The position numbers and the translations under genes are program-made. Shown piece after piece: positions 17,055 through 25,411 of a DNA stretch of 38,919 bases. Position 1 is the stretch's first letter. Each line of letters starts with the position of its first letter. The notes beneath the pieces were generated by a model. It was not told the origin of the DNA, searched no databases, and saw only the letters and a program-made list of their open reading frames with translations. The stretch spans positions 1-38,919 of the forward strand of contig CANPZN010000011.1 in NCBI GenBank assembly GCA_947588785.1, given 5' to 3'. Origin of the DNA: Candidatus Gastranaerophilales bacterium (GTDB lineage: Bacteria > Cyanobacteriota > Vampirovibrionia > Gastranaerophilales > Gastranaerophilaceae).

Positions 17055-18004
17055 TGAAACAATATGCATTAATATTTCCGGGTCAAGGTTCACAATATTC
17101 CGGAATGGGCAAAGATCTATACGATAATTCATCAGCTGCAAGAAATGTATTTAAAACAGCCAATGAGGTATTAGGATATAATATTTCAGATTTATGTTTT
17201 AACGGATCTGAAGAAGAATTAAAAAAAACAATAAATTCTCAGCCTTGTATTCTTACAGTATCATTAGCCGCATTTGAAGCATTAAAAGAAAAAACAAATA
17301 TAGAAATTAACTGTAGTGCAGGTCATAGCTTAGGTGAATATGCTGCATTATACACAGCAGGAGTTATAGATTTAAAAACAGTATTAAAACTAATACAAAA
17401 AAGAGCAAACTTAATGAATGAAGCAGCCGAAAAAACAAAAGGTTCAATGGCTGCAGTACTTGGACTTTCCGATGAATCCGTAATTAATATAGTAAACACA
17501 ATAAATAATGTATATGTAGCAAATTTCAATTCACCTGGACAAGTTGTAATAACGGGAGGTCAAGAAGAAATTAATTTGAATCTTGATAAATTTAAAACGG
17601 CAGGTGCAAAAAGAGTATTACCCCTTGCAGTATCAGGAGCATTTCATTCTCCGTTAATGCAACAGGCAGGAAAAGAATTTGTTGATTATATAAGAGAATT
17701 TACATTCAAGAATGCAAAATTTCCTGTTTATACAAATGTTGATGCAACAGCTACAATAGATTCTGAAAATTTTAAAAAGAAACTACCGCAACAAATATAT
17801 TCATCAGTTTTATGGACGAAAACAATAAAAAATATTATGGATACAGGTACAATAGATTTTATAGAAATTGGCCCGGGAAAAGTTTTAGCAGGTTTAAATA
17901 AAAAAATTAGCTCAGAAATTCAAACATTAAATATATTTGATACAGAATCATTAAATACCGTTGTAAATGCAATAGAAAATAATAAAGAAAAGGAGCTCGT
18001 TTAA
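17054..18004 (+). CDS. fabD: Malonyl-CoA:ACP transacylase
   Basis: 316 residues from ATG at 17054; the frame is open 27 codons further up inside fabH but those residues are shadow sequence. Loads malonate onto ACP. GQGSQ (10-14), nucleophile Ser92 in GHSLGEY and His198 in SGAFHSP are all present. Overlaps both neighbours by one base (TAATG), so fabH, fabD and fabG are translationally coupled. GAGAAGGAA at the end of fabH acts as ribosome site. Confidence 0.98.
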   Translation: MKQYALIFPGQGSQYSGMGKDLYDNSSAARNVFKTANEVLGYNISDLCFNGSEEELKKTINSQPCILTVSLAAFEALKEKTNIEINCSAGHSLGEYAALYTAGVIDLKTVLKLIQKRANLMNEAAEKTKGSMAAVLGLSDESVINIVNTINNVYVANFNSPGQVVITGGQEEINLNLDKFKTAGAKRVLPLAVSGAFHSPLMQQAGKEFVDYIREFTFKNAKFPVYTNVDATATIDSENFKKKLPQQIYSSVLWTKTIKNIMDTGTIDFIEIGPGKVLAGLNKKISSEIQTLNIFDTESLNTVVNAIENNKEKELV

Positions 18005-18732
18005 TGTCAGAAAATAAAGTTGCACTTATTACAGGAGGTTCAAGAGGAATAGGAAAAGCCTGTGCTATAGAACTTGCAAAAGCCGGTTATAATATAGCAA
18101 TAAGCTATGCAGGTAATGAAGAAGCCGCAAACAAAACAATAGAAGAATTAAAAGCATTAAATATAAAAGCAAAATCATATAAATTTGATGTTTCAAATAA
18201 AGAAGATTGTACAAAAGCAGTAGATGAAATAATAAAAGATTTTGAAAAAATCAATGTTCTTGTAAATAATGCAGGAATTACAAGAGATGGACTATTTTTA
18301 AGAATGAATGCAGAGAATTGGGAATCTGTAATAAACACAAATTTAAATAGTGCATTTTATATGACAAGCCCAATTATAAAAACAATGATAAAACAAAGAA
18401 ACGGCTGTATCATAAATATGAGCAGTATTGTAGGAATAATGGGTAATGTGGGACAAGCAAATTATGCTGCGGCAAAAGCAGGTTTAATAGGATTTACAAA
18501 ATCTTTAGCAAAAGAATTAGGTTCAAGAAATATAAGAATTAATGCAATAGCCCCTGGTTTTATACAAACTGATATGACAAAAAATTTAGATACAGAAAAA
18601 ATAGCAGAACATATTCCGTTAAAAAGATTAGGTCAGCCGGAAGATATAGCAAAAACCGTAAAATTTTTAGCAGAAGATGCACCTTATATAACAGGACAAA
18701 TTATAGGTGTAGATGGTGGGCTTGTTATTTAA
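18004..18732 (+). CDS. fabG: 3-oxoacyl-ACP reductase
   Basis: 242 residues, short-chain dehydrogenase fold. Reduces beta-ketoacyl-ACP with NADPH. Cofactor loop GGSRGIG (11-17), NNAG (88-91) and catalytic Ser141, Tyr154, Lys158 are present; the C-terminal ITGQIIGVDGG is typical of FabG. AAAGGAG lies upstream in the fabD tail. Confidence 0.98.
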   Translation: MSENKVALITGGSRGIGKACAIELAKAGYNIAISYAGNEEAANKTIEELKALNIKAKSYKFDVSNKEDCTKAVDEIIKDFEKINVLVNNAGITRDGLFLRMNAENWESVINTNLNSAFYMTSPIIKTMIKQRNGCIINMSSIVGIMGNVGQANYAAAKAGLIGFTKSLAKELGSRNIRINAIAPGFIQTDMTKNLDTEKIAEHIPLKRLGQPEDIAKTVKFLAEDAPYITGQIIGVDGGLVI

Positions 18733-18741
18733 TTTATAAAT

Positions 18742-18769
18742 TTGCAAAATTATATGTAAATAGTATAAT
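18742..18769 (+). promoter_or_regulatory. acpP promoter
   Basis: TTGCAA (18742-18747), 16-base spacer and consensus TATAAT (18764-18769) lie just after fabG and give a start near 18776, about 40 bases before the acpP ATG. A separate promoter fits the need for much more ACP than enzyme. Confidence 0.75.
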
Positions 18770-18815
18770 AAATTCATAATAAAAAATAAGTATTAGTTAA
18801 AATGAGGTAGAAAAA

Positions 18816-19049
18816 ATGAGTGACATTCTTGAAAGAGTAAAAAAAGTTGTTGTTGAACAATTAAGCGTAGATGAAAACGCAGTTACTCCGGAAGCTAGTT
18901 TTACAGCAGATTTAGGTGCTGATTCTTTAGATACAGTAGAGTTAGTTATGGCATTTGAAGAAGAATTTGGTTGTGAAATTCCGGATGAAGAAGCAGAAAA
19001 AATAGCAACAGTTCAAGATGCAGTTAATTATATAGAAGCAAATACATAA
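18816..19049 (+). CDS. acpP: Acyl carrier protein
   Basis: 77 residues, acidic. The phosphopantetheine site is Ser37 in [17 protein letters not shown]. Carries growing acyl chains to FabD, FabH, FabG, FabF and PlsX. GAGGTAG precedes the ATG. It has its own promoter and is followed by hairpins, so it may be made from a short abundant transcript as well as by read-through from fabG. Confidence 0.98.
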   Translation: MSDILERVKKVVVEQLSVDENAVTPEASFTADLGADSLDTVELVMAFEEEFGCEIPDEEAEKIATVQDAVNYIEANT

Positions 19050-19060
19050 TCGCTCAAATA

Positions 19061-19113
19061 ATAATTAAATGTTTTTAATTATGAGGGGTTCTTGCGGAAT
19101 AAGTTCTCCTCAT
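19061..19113 (+). terminator. Two adjacent hairpins between acpP and fabF
   Basis: ATAATTAAA (19061-19069) pairs with TTTAATTAT (19074-19082). A second hairpin uses ATGAGG (19081-19086) with CCTCAT (19108-19113) and inner pairs CTT/AAG, followed by TCTTTAT. The two share two bases, so they may exclude each other. Probably a partial terminator or stabiliser that sets the acpP to fabF ratio. Confidence 0.55.
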
Positions 19114-19138
19114 TCTTTATAAGATATATAGGTGAAAA

Positions 19139-20401
19139 ATGATGAAAAAACGTGTAGTAATAACAGGTATGGGGGTAGTATCTCCTTTCGGAGTCGGCTC
19201 TGATAAATTATGGAATAGCGTTGTATCTGGAAAAAGTGCTATTTCAAGAATAGAGAATATGGAAGATATGAGCGGACACACTGTATTAATAGGCGGTGAA
19301 ATAAAAGAATCAGTTTTTAATCCTATTAATTACTTTGAACCAAAAGAAGCAAAAAGATTAGATAAATTTTTACAATATGCCGTAGTAGCAGCAAGAGAAG
19401 CTATTGAAGATTCCAAAATAAAAGAATCAGGTATTGATCCTTATAGGTTTGGAGTTATTGTCGGTTCTGCTGCGGGGGGATTTCATACTATAGAAAAAAG
19501 TTATACGGCAATGGTTACCAAAGGTCCTACAAAATGTAGTCCATATACTATTCCTATGCTTATATGTGACATGGCGGCAGGAAGAATTTCTATGGAAGTT
19601 GGTGCAAAAGGACCAAACAAAGCAATTGTTACGGCATGTGCAACTGCTGCACATTGTATTGGCGATGCTTTTAGAACAATTCAATATGGAGAAGCTGATG
19701 CAATAATTGCAGGTGGTAGTGAAGCTGTTATATGTACTATTGGTCTTGGCTCTTTTACGGCAGCAAAAACATTATCAAAAAGAAATGATGAACCGACTAA
19801 AGCCTCTCGCCCTTATGATAAAGACAGAGATGGTTTTGTTATGGCTGAAGGTGCCGGTATATTAATTTTAGAAGAACTGGAACACGCTAAAAAACGTGGT
19901 GCAAAAATATATGCAGAAATAATCGGTTATGGTCAAACCGGTGATGCTTATGATGTTGTTGCTCCGTTACCTGATGGTTCAAGTGCTGCAAAAGCTATGG
20001 AATTCGCTTTAAATGATGCAGGAATAAAGCCTGAAGATGTGCAATATATAAATACCCATGGTACAAGTACTCACTTAGGAGATATAGCAGAAACTTTAGC
20101 AATAGCAAAAGTTTTTGGCGATAAAACTAAAAATTCCAATTTAAGAGTAAGTTCAACAAAATCAGAAACAGGACATATGCTTGGTGCTTCAGGAGCTGTT
20201 GAATCAATTATTTGCATTAATACTATCAGAAACAGTATGATTCCTCCTACAATTAACTTAGATAATATTGATGAGGAAGTTGCTAATTTAAATTTTGTAC
20301 CAAATAAAGCTGAATCAAAATCTGTAGATATTGCTCTAACAAATTCTTTTGGATTTGGCGGACATAATGCCGTGCTAATTTATAAAAAATTTAAACAATA
20401 A
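19139..20401 (+). CDS. fabF: Beta-ketoacyl-ACP synthase II
   Basis: 420 residues. Elongates acyl-ACP. Catalytic Cys167 in VTACATAAH, His307 in NTHGTSTH and His346 in KSETGHMLGA, the FabF/FabB arrangement; length favours FabF. Two ATG codons lie in tandem (19139 and 19142) after GGTGA. Last gene of the cluster; no fabZ or enoyl reductase follows. Confidence 0.98.
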   Translation: MMKKRVVITGMGVVSPFGVGSDKLWNSVVSGKSAISRIENMEDMSGHTVLIGGEIKESVFNPINYFEPKEAKRLDKFLQYAVVAAREAIEDSKIKESGIDPYRFGVIVGSAAGGFHTIEKSYTAMVTKGPTKCSPYTIPMLICDMAAGRISMEVGAKGPNKAIVTACATAAHCIGDAFRTIQYGEADAIIAGGSEAVICTIGLGSFTAAKTLSKRNDEPTKASRPYDKDRDGFVMAEGAGILILEELEHAKKRGAKIYAEIIGYGQTGDAYDVVAPLPDGSSAAKAMEFALNDAGIKPEDVQYINTHGTSTHLGDIAETLAIAKVFGDKTKNSNLRVSSTKSETGHMLGASGAVESIICINTIRNSMIPPTINLDNIDEEVANLNFVPNKAESKSVDIALTNSFGFGGHNAVLIYKKFKQ

Positions 20402-20426
20402 AAGAGGAAGTTAATACTTCCTCTTT
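20401..20426. terminator. Bidirectional terminator after fabF
   Basis: A perfect 10-bp stem, AAAGAGGAAG (20401-20410) with CTTCCTCTTT (20417-20426), loop TTAATA, followed by TTAT. It sits exactly between the convergent fabF and Hcp-like genes and can serve both, though the T tract favours the plus strand. Confidence 0.85.
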
Positions 20427-22019
20427 TTATATCTTTTTTATGTCATCCCCGGCATTTGATATATGATTTATTCCGAATAAATCTTTTAATCCCTGGAATA
20501 ATAAAGGATTTATTATATTAGGGCAACAATAACCGATAAAAATATCCTTTATTCCCAAATATATAAGATTAAAAATATGAGAAACCGTCCTATTATTACA
20601 ATCGAGGATAATTATACTAATCATTTCAATAATATCTTCTTTTATATCTTTTAATTTTTCTATTATTTCATATAAAATAATAAAATCGTAAAACGAATTA
20701 ACATTCCAAAGATTTTCATTATTTGTTTTATTTGAAAATGATATGATAAATGTATCATTTGAGATATTTTTTATAAAATCATTAATATATTCTTTTGTGT
20801 TTGAAAATATATACATACTTCCAATAATTACAATTTTTTTAATTTCTTTATTATTTATTTTTTTTAAGATTTTATCAATATTATAATTAATTTCATCTAC
20901 ACAACAGCCAACAGAAATATCCATTGATGACTCATCATTTTCAAAACCATTTGATTTTATAGCATAATCTATTAATGGTTTAAAATTATTGTTTTCGATT
21001 TTTGAGATTCCAAATGCCGGGTATTTAGCTGATGTATATATTTGTCCTCGAATAACATCTATTTTTGGAATTGAATTACCTGACATATAAATTGGCCCAG
21101 GGAAATATGCAAAATCCAATGGGAAGTTATTAATTGAGCGTTGATAATGACCTTTTAAATTTTTAAATTGTTTTAATTTTTCATATTGAAATGCACTTAT
21201 CATTTCATGATGAGTATAAATATTTATATCAGTATTTTCTACAGCTTTTAAAATATAATATAAATCTCTAAGACTATTGCCTGAAACAAGTATTGCTTTT
21301 CCTTTATATTTAGATGTTGAAACAATTGAATTCCTTATTGGGCCATATTTTTCAATAATTTTTTTATATAATTCACGTGTAATTTTATAATTACAATGTG
21401 AAAATTCTTTTATTTTTTCTTTCCATTCTTCATCCGAAAGTTGAGGGAAATTTGAACTATTTAATAACTTTAAAACTTCTTTTTTAGCTTCAATATAATC
21501 TATACCAAAATTTTTAAGTTCTATTAAACAATTACAAGCATTCAAAACCAAACTTATAATTATATCAGATAAATTTTTTTTATTTAAAGAATAGTCAATA
21601 ACCTCATAATCATTTTGTCGTTCATATTCATTTAAAATTTTTAAAATATCATCTTTAGTTTTCAAGACATAAGATTTTTGAGCAAATAACTCCGGAGTTA
21701 ATGAATTATCACTGCAATATTTTTTATAGATTTCTTCTAATTTCAATTTATTATCATTTAAATCCTGTATAATTACAAAAAAACTTTCTTTGTTAAAATC
21801 TAAATTAACAATTAATAGAGAAATAAATTCAATAACTTTATCTCTATATAAAGACATGTCAAAATTTAAATTTGTTAATTTTTCAATATAAAATACAATC
21901 TGTTTTAATTCTTCTACCAGCATTTTTTTTATTGAAATTACGAGAGGATCAAAGGTAAATACACTTGATGTATTTATACCGGTACACAATGCAGAATAAT
22001 AACTAAAAAACTTATTCAT
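20427..22019 (-). CDS. Hybrid-cluster-protein (Hcp) homologue lacking metal ligands
   Basis: 530 residues. The C-terminal half follows hydroxylamine reductase/Hcp closely in layout: GKAILVSGNSLRDLYYILKA (240-259), THHEMISA (269-276), FPGPIYMSGNS (306-316), then IVIIGS (396-401) and YLGIKDIFIG (487-496). At the places where Hcp has its cluster ligands this protein has Pro226 for His, Ser316, Ser401 and Ser429 for three Cys, Asn/Ser (439-442) for the last Cys, and Asn475 for Glu; only Glu272 remains. The N-terminal cubane cysteines are also gone. It should therefore be unable to hold either iron cluster: a pseudoenzyme or a repurposed fold. Alignment was done by eye against remembered Hcp sequence. 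Eight bases after a glutaredoxin gene. Confidence 0.82.
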   Translation of the reverse strand: MNKFFSYYSALCTGINTSSVFTFDPLVISIKKMLVEELKQIVFYIEKLTNLNFDMSLYRDKVIEFISLLIVNLDFNKESFFVIIQDLNDNKLKLEEIYKKYCSDNSLTPELFAQKSYVLKTKDDILKILNEYERQNDYEVIDYSLNKKNLSDIIISLVLNACNCLIELKNFGIDYIEAKKEVLKLLNSSNFPQLSDEEWKEKIKEFSHCNYKITRELYKKIIEKYGPIRNSIVSTSKYKGKAILVSGNSLRDLYYILKAVENTDINIYTHHEMISAFQYEKLKQFKNLKGHYQRSINNFPLDFAYFPGPIYMSGNSIPKIDVIRGQIYTSAKYPAFGISKIENNNFKPLIDYAIKSNGFENDESSMDISVGCCVDEINYNIDKILKKINNKEIKKIVIIGSMYIFSNTKEYINDFIKNISNDTFIISFSNKTNNENLWNVNSFYDFIILYEIIEKLKDIKEDIIEMISIIILDCNNRTVSHIFNLIYLGIKDIFIGYCCPNIINPLLFQGLKDLFGINHISNAGDDIKKI

Positions 22020-22027
22020 AATAAAAC

Positions 22028-22294
22028 CTAATCTTCTAATAATTTATCTAACTCACCGGCATTATTCAATTTATCAAGGACATCAAAGCCCCCGATTCTT
22101 TTTCCTCCGATTATTATCTGCGGTACGGTTACTTTTCCTTGAATATCATAATATTCACCTAATTTTTTTCTATATTCATCTTCATTTTTTGTAATATCTA
22201 TTTTTTTATAGTCTATATTTTTACTATTTAATAACATTTCCGCCTTTTTACAAAAAGGGCAGTAATCAACTGTATATATAACAACTTCTTTCAT
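22028..22294 (-). CDS. grxC: Glutaredoxin
   Basis: 88 residues, a compact dithiol glutaredoxin. Active site CPFC (Cys12, Cys15), TVPQIIIGG with the cis-proline, and GGFDVL glutathione-binding loop. Reduces disulfides or glutathione mixed disulfides in the cytoplasm, or passes electrons to a partner. Strong ribosome site GAGGTGAT. First of a two-gene operon with the Hcp-like gene, suggesting a joint redox role or joint stress control. The symbol is by class resemblance. Confidence 0.93.
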   Translation of the reverse strand: MKEVVIYTVDYCPFCKKAEMLLNSKNIDYKKIDITKNEDEYRKKLGEYYDIQGKVTVPQIIIGGKRIGGFDVLDKLNNAGELDKLLED

Positions 22295-22365
22295 ATAATC
22301 ACCTCATTTAAACAAAAATATTATTATGTGATTATAAAGAGAATTTATCAGTCAAAAGAATAAAG

Positions 22366-23073
22366 CTATTTACTTATTCGATTAATAATCTTTTCTATAT
22401 TATCTTTTTCATCTTTAGGAAGATCAAAATTTAAGTAATCCTGAAAATATTCAATAGCACTTTCATTGTCATTTCGTGCCATAAATAAAATACCGAGTTT
22501 TTTATATGATGGATGAAAATTTTCATTAACAGAAATTGCCTTTAAATGATTAGAAATTGCCTTGTCTATATTATCATTTGCTTCATAAGCCAATGCCAGC
22601 TGATAATACAAAATTGAATTATCTTGAATTTTTTCAACAACATTTTCATAATTATCTACAGCACTGTCATAATCACCCAATTCATATTGAATGTTACCAA
22701 GATCCCAATAAGCATCAAGATTATCAGGATCAATATCCAAAATTTCAAATAATTGATCCATAGCCAAATCATATCTGCAATCTTCAAGATAAAATCTTGA
22801 TAAATAGTGTTTGAGAGCTATTTCTTTAGGCATTAAAGTAACACCATTTTCAAGAAGATTAATAGCATCAATTATATTTTTATTTTTATAATAGACATCA
22901 GACAAATTAATATAAGCCAATTTATAATAACATAGACCTATATTATTTAGAATATTAGGGTTATTATTGTCAATAACAAGAACTTTTTTAAAAGCCTCAA
23001 TAGCTTCTTCATACTTTTGAGCCTTAAAAAAATCAAGTGCTTGCTGAAGTTCATTATTTATTTCATTTTCCAT
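22366..23073 (-). CDS. Tetratricopeptide repeat protein
   Basis: 235 residues composed of about six TPR units (for instance residues ~8-38 with AQKYEEAIEAFKKVLVID and ~122-150 with YWDLGNIQYELGDYDSAVDN). Acidic and soluble, no signal peptide, so a cytoplasmic scaffold for protein-protein contacts. Partner unknown. No Shine-Dalgarno is seen before the ATG; TAATAT sits six bases upstream with TTGTTT a further 16 bases away, so the transcript may start at the ATG itself. Divergent from the YebC gene. Confidence 0.9.
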   Translation of the reverse strand: MENEINNELQQALDFFKAQKYEEAIEAFKKVLVIDNNNPNILNNIGLCYYKLAYINLSDVYYKNKNIIDAINLLENGVTLMPKEIALKHYLSRFYLEDCRYDLAMDQLFEILDIDPDNLDAYWDLGNIQYELGDYDSAVDNYENVVEKIQDNSILYYQLALAYEANDNIDKAISNHLKAISVNENFHPSYKKLGILFMARNDNESAIEYFQDYLNFDLPKDEKDNIEKIINRISK

Positions 23074-23079
23074 ACTTTT

Positions 23080-23107
23080 ATATTACAATAAAAGAAAAAA
23101 TAAACAA
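23080..23107 (-). promoter_or_regulatory. Probable leaderless promoter of the TPR gene
   Basis: On the minus strand TTGTTT (23107-23102), 16 bases, TAATAT (23085-23080), six bases, then the ATG at 23073. The predicted +1 is the A of the start codon. Confidence 0.45.
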
Positions 23108-23131
23108 TATATACAATGAAAGGAATTATAT

Positions 23132-23884
23132 ATGTCAGGACACTCAAAGTGGTCAACAATCAAACATAAAAAAGCAGCGATAGATGCAGCCAGAGGCGTT
23201 ACATTTCAAAAGTTTTCAAGAGAATTGATAGTAGCAGCAAAACTTGGCGGTGCTGATCCTTCAGGAAATTTCAGATTAAGAACGGCTATTGACAGAGCAA
23301 AAGCTGCAGGTTTACCAAATGATAACATAAAACGTGCAATAGAAAAAGGTGCCGGATCTTCAGGTGCTGATAACATGGAAGAATTAACATATGAAGGATA
23401 TGGAGCAGGAGGTACTGCAATCTTTATTGAAGCAATGACTGATAATAGAAACAGGACTGCCGGTGATATAAGAAGTTTCTTTTCTAAATTCGGTGGTAAC
23501 TTAGGTGAAACAGGCTGTGTTGGTTGGATGTTTAAACAAGTCGGGGCTATTGAATTTGATAAAGAAACTACAAATTTTGATCAATTATTTGAAGCCGCCA
23601 TTGAAGCCAATGCACAAGATGTTATAGATGAAGATGAAATTTACAAAGTTATTACATTACCGGAAGATTTTCAATCTTGCGTAGAAACGCTTGAAAGTAA
23701 AGGATTTAAAGGTAAAACTGCCGAACTTACAAGAATAGCTGAAAATCTTGTTGAAGTTACTGATGAAAAAACAGCTACTAATATTCTCAGATTAATGGAA
23801 AAATTAGAAGAACATGATGATATTCAAAATGTATACTCTAATTTTGATATATCTGATGAATTAATGGACAAAATTGACATATAA
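23132..23884 (+). CDS. yebC: YebC/PmpR family transcription or translation factor
   Basis: 250 residues, standard length. N-terminal MSGHSKWSTIKHKKAA is diagnostic, followed by DNIKRAIEKG and the ALMTDNRNRT-like EAMTDNRNRTAGDIRSFF segment. Members have been described as DNA-binding regulators and, more recently, as ribosome-associated factors that ease stalling; sequence alone does not decide. AAAGGAA precedes the ATG. Single-gene unit with its own terminator. Confidence 0.96.
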   Translation: MSGHSKWSTIKHKKAAIDAARGVTFQKFSRELIVAAKLGGADPSGNFRLRTAIDRAKAAGLPNDNIKRAIEKGAGSSGADNMEELTYEGYGAGGTAIFIEAMTDNRNRTAGDIRSFFSKFGGNLGETGCVGWMFKQVGAIEFDKETTNFDQLFEAAIEANAQDVIDEDEIYKVITLPEDFQSCVETLESKGFKGKTAELTRIAENLVEVTDEKTATNILRLMEKLEEHDDIQNVYSNFDISDELMDKIDI

Positions 23885-23928
23885 AATATAAAAATAGTCC
23901 ATTGATTTCTCATAACATTTTTATAACA

Positions 23929-23960
23929 AAAAAGAACCTTTTAAATTACAGGTTCTTTTT
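23929..23960 (+). terminator. Terminator of yebC
   Basis: An 11-bp perfect stem, AAAAAGAACCT (23929-23939) with AGGTTCTTTTT (23950-23960), ending in its own T run. It is 45 bases past the yebC stop and symmetric enough to act also on the convergent gene at 24003. Confidence 0.88.
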
Positions 23961-24002
23961 GTTAAATTAATTTCGCATTAAAAAAATTTTTGAAACAATA
24001 AT

Positions 24003-24614
24003 CTATGCTTCTTCAGAGAGTATCTGATATTGTTTTGCTTGAGCATCATATAATTTTCTTTTTGCAGCATTCCATAATGCTCTTTTTTGATAATCTTCAC
24101 ATTCTTTTAATGTTGAAGGCGTTCTTTTATCAGCGGAAGCACATATTCTTTCCATTAAATTAATTCTGTTAAAGAACTTTCTATTTGTAGCTTTAAATGC
24201 TTCTTTGGGATTAATTTCTGAATTTTTTGCAATACTTGCAGCAGTATAAAAGATATCGCCCATTTCTTCTTCCATGTGATCATAATTTTGCTTTGTAGAA
24301 TCTAACTCATATTCTTTTCTTGCAACATTAAATTCTTCAATTTCTTCAAGTAAACAATCATTCCACGCTTCAGCAGATTTTGTAAAATCAATTTTTCTGG
24401 TAACGTCATCTATTTTTACAAAAGTATCAAATACATCATTATTATTTGGATTAATTCCCCGCATTAAATTTAATGGCGGAATCTTTGCTGCTTTATTTAT
24501 TGCAAAACTATCTAAATATCGTTTTAAATCATGTTCGACTTTTACGGCATTTGTTTTATCTGAGTGTTTTCCTCGCATAGATGGAACATATTCCATACAG
24601 TTATTAATTTTCAT
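24003..24614 (-). CDS. MazG-like nucleotide pyrophosphohydrolase-domain protein
   Basis: 203 residues. Residues ~85-155 match the all-alpha MazG fold: EEIEEF (90-95) gives the ExxE metal site, EEEMGDIFYTAASIAK (115-130) the ExxD site (Glu117, Asp120), then the amphipathic INPKEAFKATNRKFFNRI. It should hydrolyse (d)NTPs to monophosphates, perhaps damaged nucleotides. An unfamiliar N-terminal ~80 residues (with MRGKH at 13-17 and a basic helix KVEHDLKRYLDSF) is not part of typical MazG. Ribosome site AAGGAGT is strong. Single gene. Confidence 0.8.
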   Translation of the reverse strand: MKINNCMEYVPSMRGKHSDKTNAVKVEHDLKRYLDSFAINKAAKIPPLNLMRGINPNNNDVFDTFVKIDDVTRKIDFTKSAEAWNDCLLEEIEEFNVARKEYELDSTKQNYDHMEEEMGDIFYTAASIAKNSEINPKEAFKATNRKFFNRINLMERICASADKRTPSTLKECEDYQKRALWNAAKRKLYDAQAKQYQILSEEA

Positions 24615-24716
24615 TTTTACTCCTTTATTTGCATTAAACCTTATAATTTTATTTTTTGCTAATGTTTTAAAATAAAGAAATAAAATTTTTTAATAAACTG
24701 TCGTAATTACACTTAT

Positions 24717-24799
24717 ATAAATTTTGGAGTGGCGTTTTTAAAAGGTGAGCAACTTTACGGCTCAGATGAGCAAGCGGAAAGCGGCGACACTAGATTAAA
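24717..24799. repeat. GC-richer intergenic island
   Basis: Between the MazG-like and zinc-ribbon genes. Contains nested small inverted words (GAGC...GCTC twice, GCGGAAAGC) and ends in GCGACACTAGATTAAAT (24784-24800), which recurs with one change at 35306-35322, both times next to the 3' end of a minus-strand gene. TAGATTAAA (24791-24799) can pair with TTTTAATCTA across the downstream stop codon. Function unknown. Confidence 0.5.
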
Positions 24800-25312
24800 T
24801 TACTTCCGTTTTAATCTAATCATTTTTGTTAGAATACTTGGTCTTTTCATTTGCTGATTATATTTTTCTTCAAATTCAGGAAGATAACTACCTGTTGCAC
24901 TATATAACTCCTTTATTACATCAGAAGCTTTTTCTTCTTCTGTATTATATTGACTGCGGATTTTTTCTAATTCTCCATAATCTAAGAATTTGCCGCCACA
25001 ACTGTAGCATTCATCAACTTCCACTTCATGTTTAGTGCTGGCATAATTTTTAACCATTTTCATACCGCAAACCGGACATTCTCTTTGAATCGAAGAATCT
25101 ACTTTTTTAAATTCTTTATTTTCAAATAAATCAGATAAGATAGAAATATCCTCATGTTTTTCATCGAATTTTTCTAATTCCCTGTTATCAAAAAAAATAC
25201 CGCCGCAACCTTTTAAACAAATATCCAAGTTAATTTTTTGATCAGGAAAATATATTTTTTCCATTTCTTCTCCACAAGCCGGACAAATTATAGTTTCTTT
25301 ATTATCTGCCAT
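24800..25312 (-). CDS. Protein with two TFIIB-type zinc ribbons
   Basis: 170 residues. Two zf-TFIIB domains: residues ~9-50 with CPACGEEM...CLKGCGGIFFDNRELEKF, and ~78-118 with CPVCGMKM...CYSCGGKFLDYGELEKI. Each gives four cysteines for one zinc. The C-terminal tail is basic (MKRPSILTKMIRLKRK). Such small bacterial proteins have no settled function; nucleic-acid or protein binding is an inference. Ribosome site AAAGGAG. Between the MazG-like and SLH genes, separated from the latter by a terminator. Confidence 0.88.
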   Translation of the reverse strand: MADNKETIICPACGEEMEKIYFPDQKINLDICLKGCGGIFFDNRELEKFDEKHEDISILSDLFENKEFKKVDSSIQRECPVCGMKMVKNYASTKHEVEVDECYSCGGKFLDYGELEKIRSQYNTEEEKASDVIKELYSATGSYLPEFEEKYNQQMKRPSILTKMIRLKRK

Positions 25313-25362
25313 ATTTTACTCCTTTTTGATTGATATTTTAGCATATTTTTTAATTAAATACA

Positions 25363-25389
25363 AAAGCCTTTGATTTCTCAAAGGCCTTT
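25363..25389 (-). terminator. Terminator of the SLH gene
   Basis: Stem of CAAAGGCCTTTGA type with TCAAAGGC on the other arm (AAGCCTTTGA at 25364-25373 and TCAAAGGCCTT at 25378-25388), loop of four, one bulge. On the minus strand it is followed by a TTTG then AT-rich tail. Lies 22 bases past the stop. Confidence 0.75.
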
Positions 25390-25411
25390 GTTACTTAAAA
25401 AAGGATATGAG

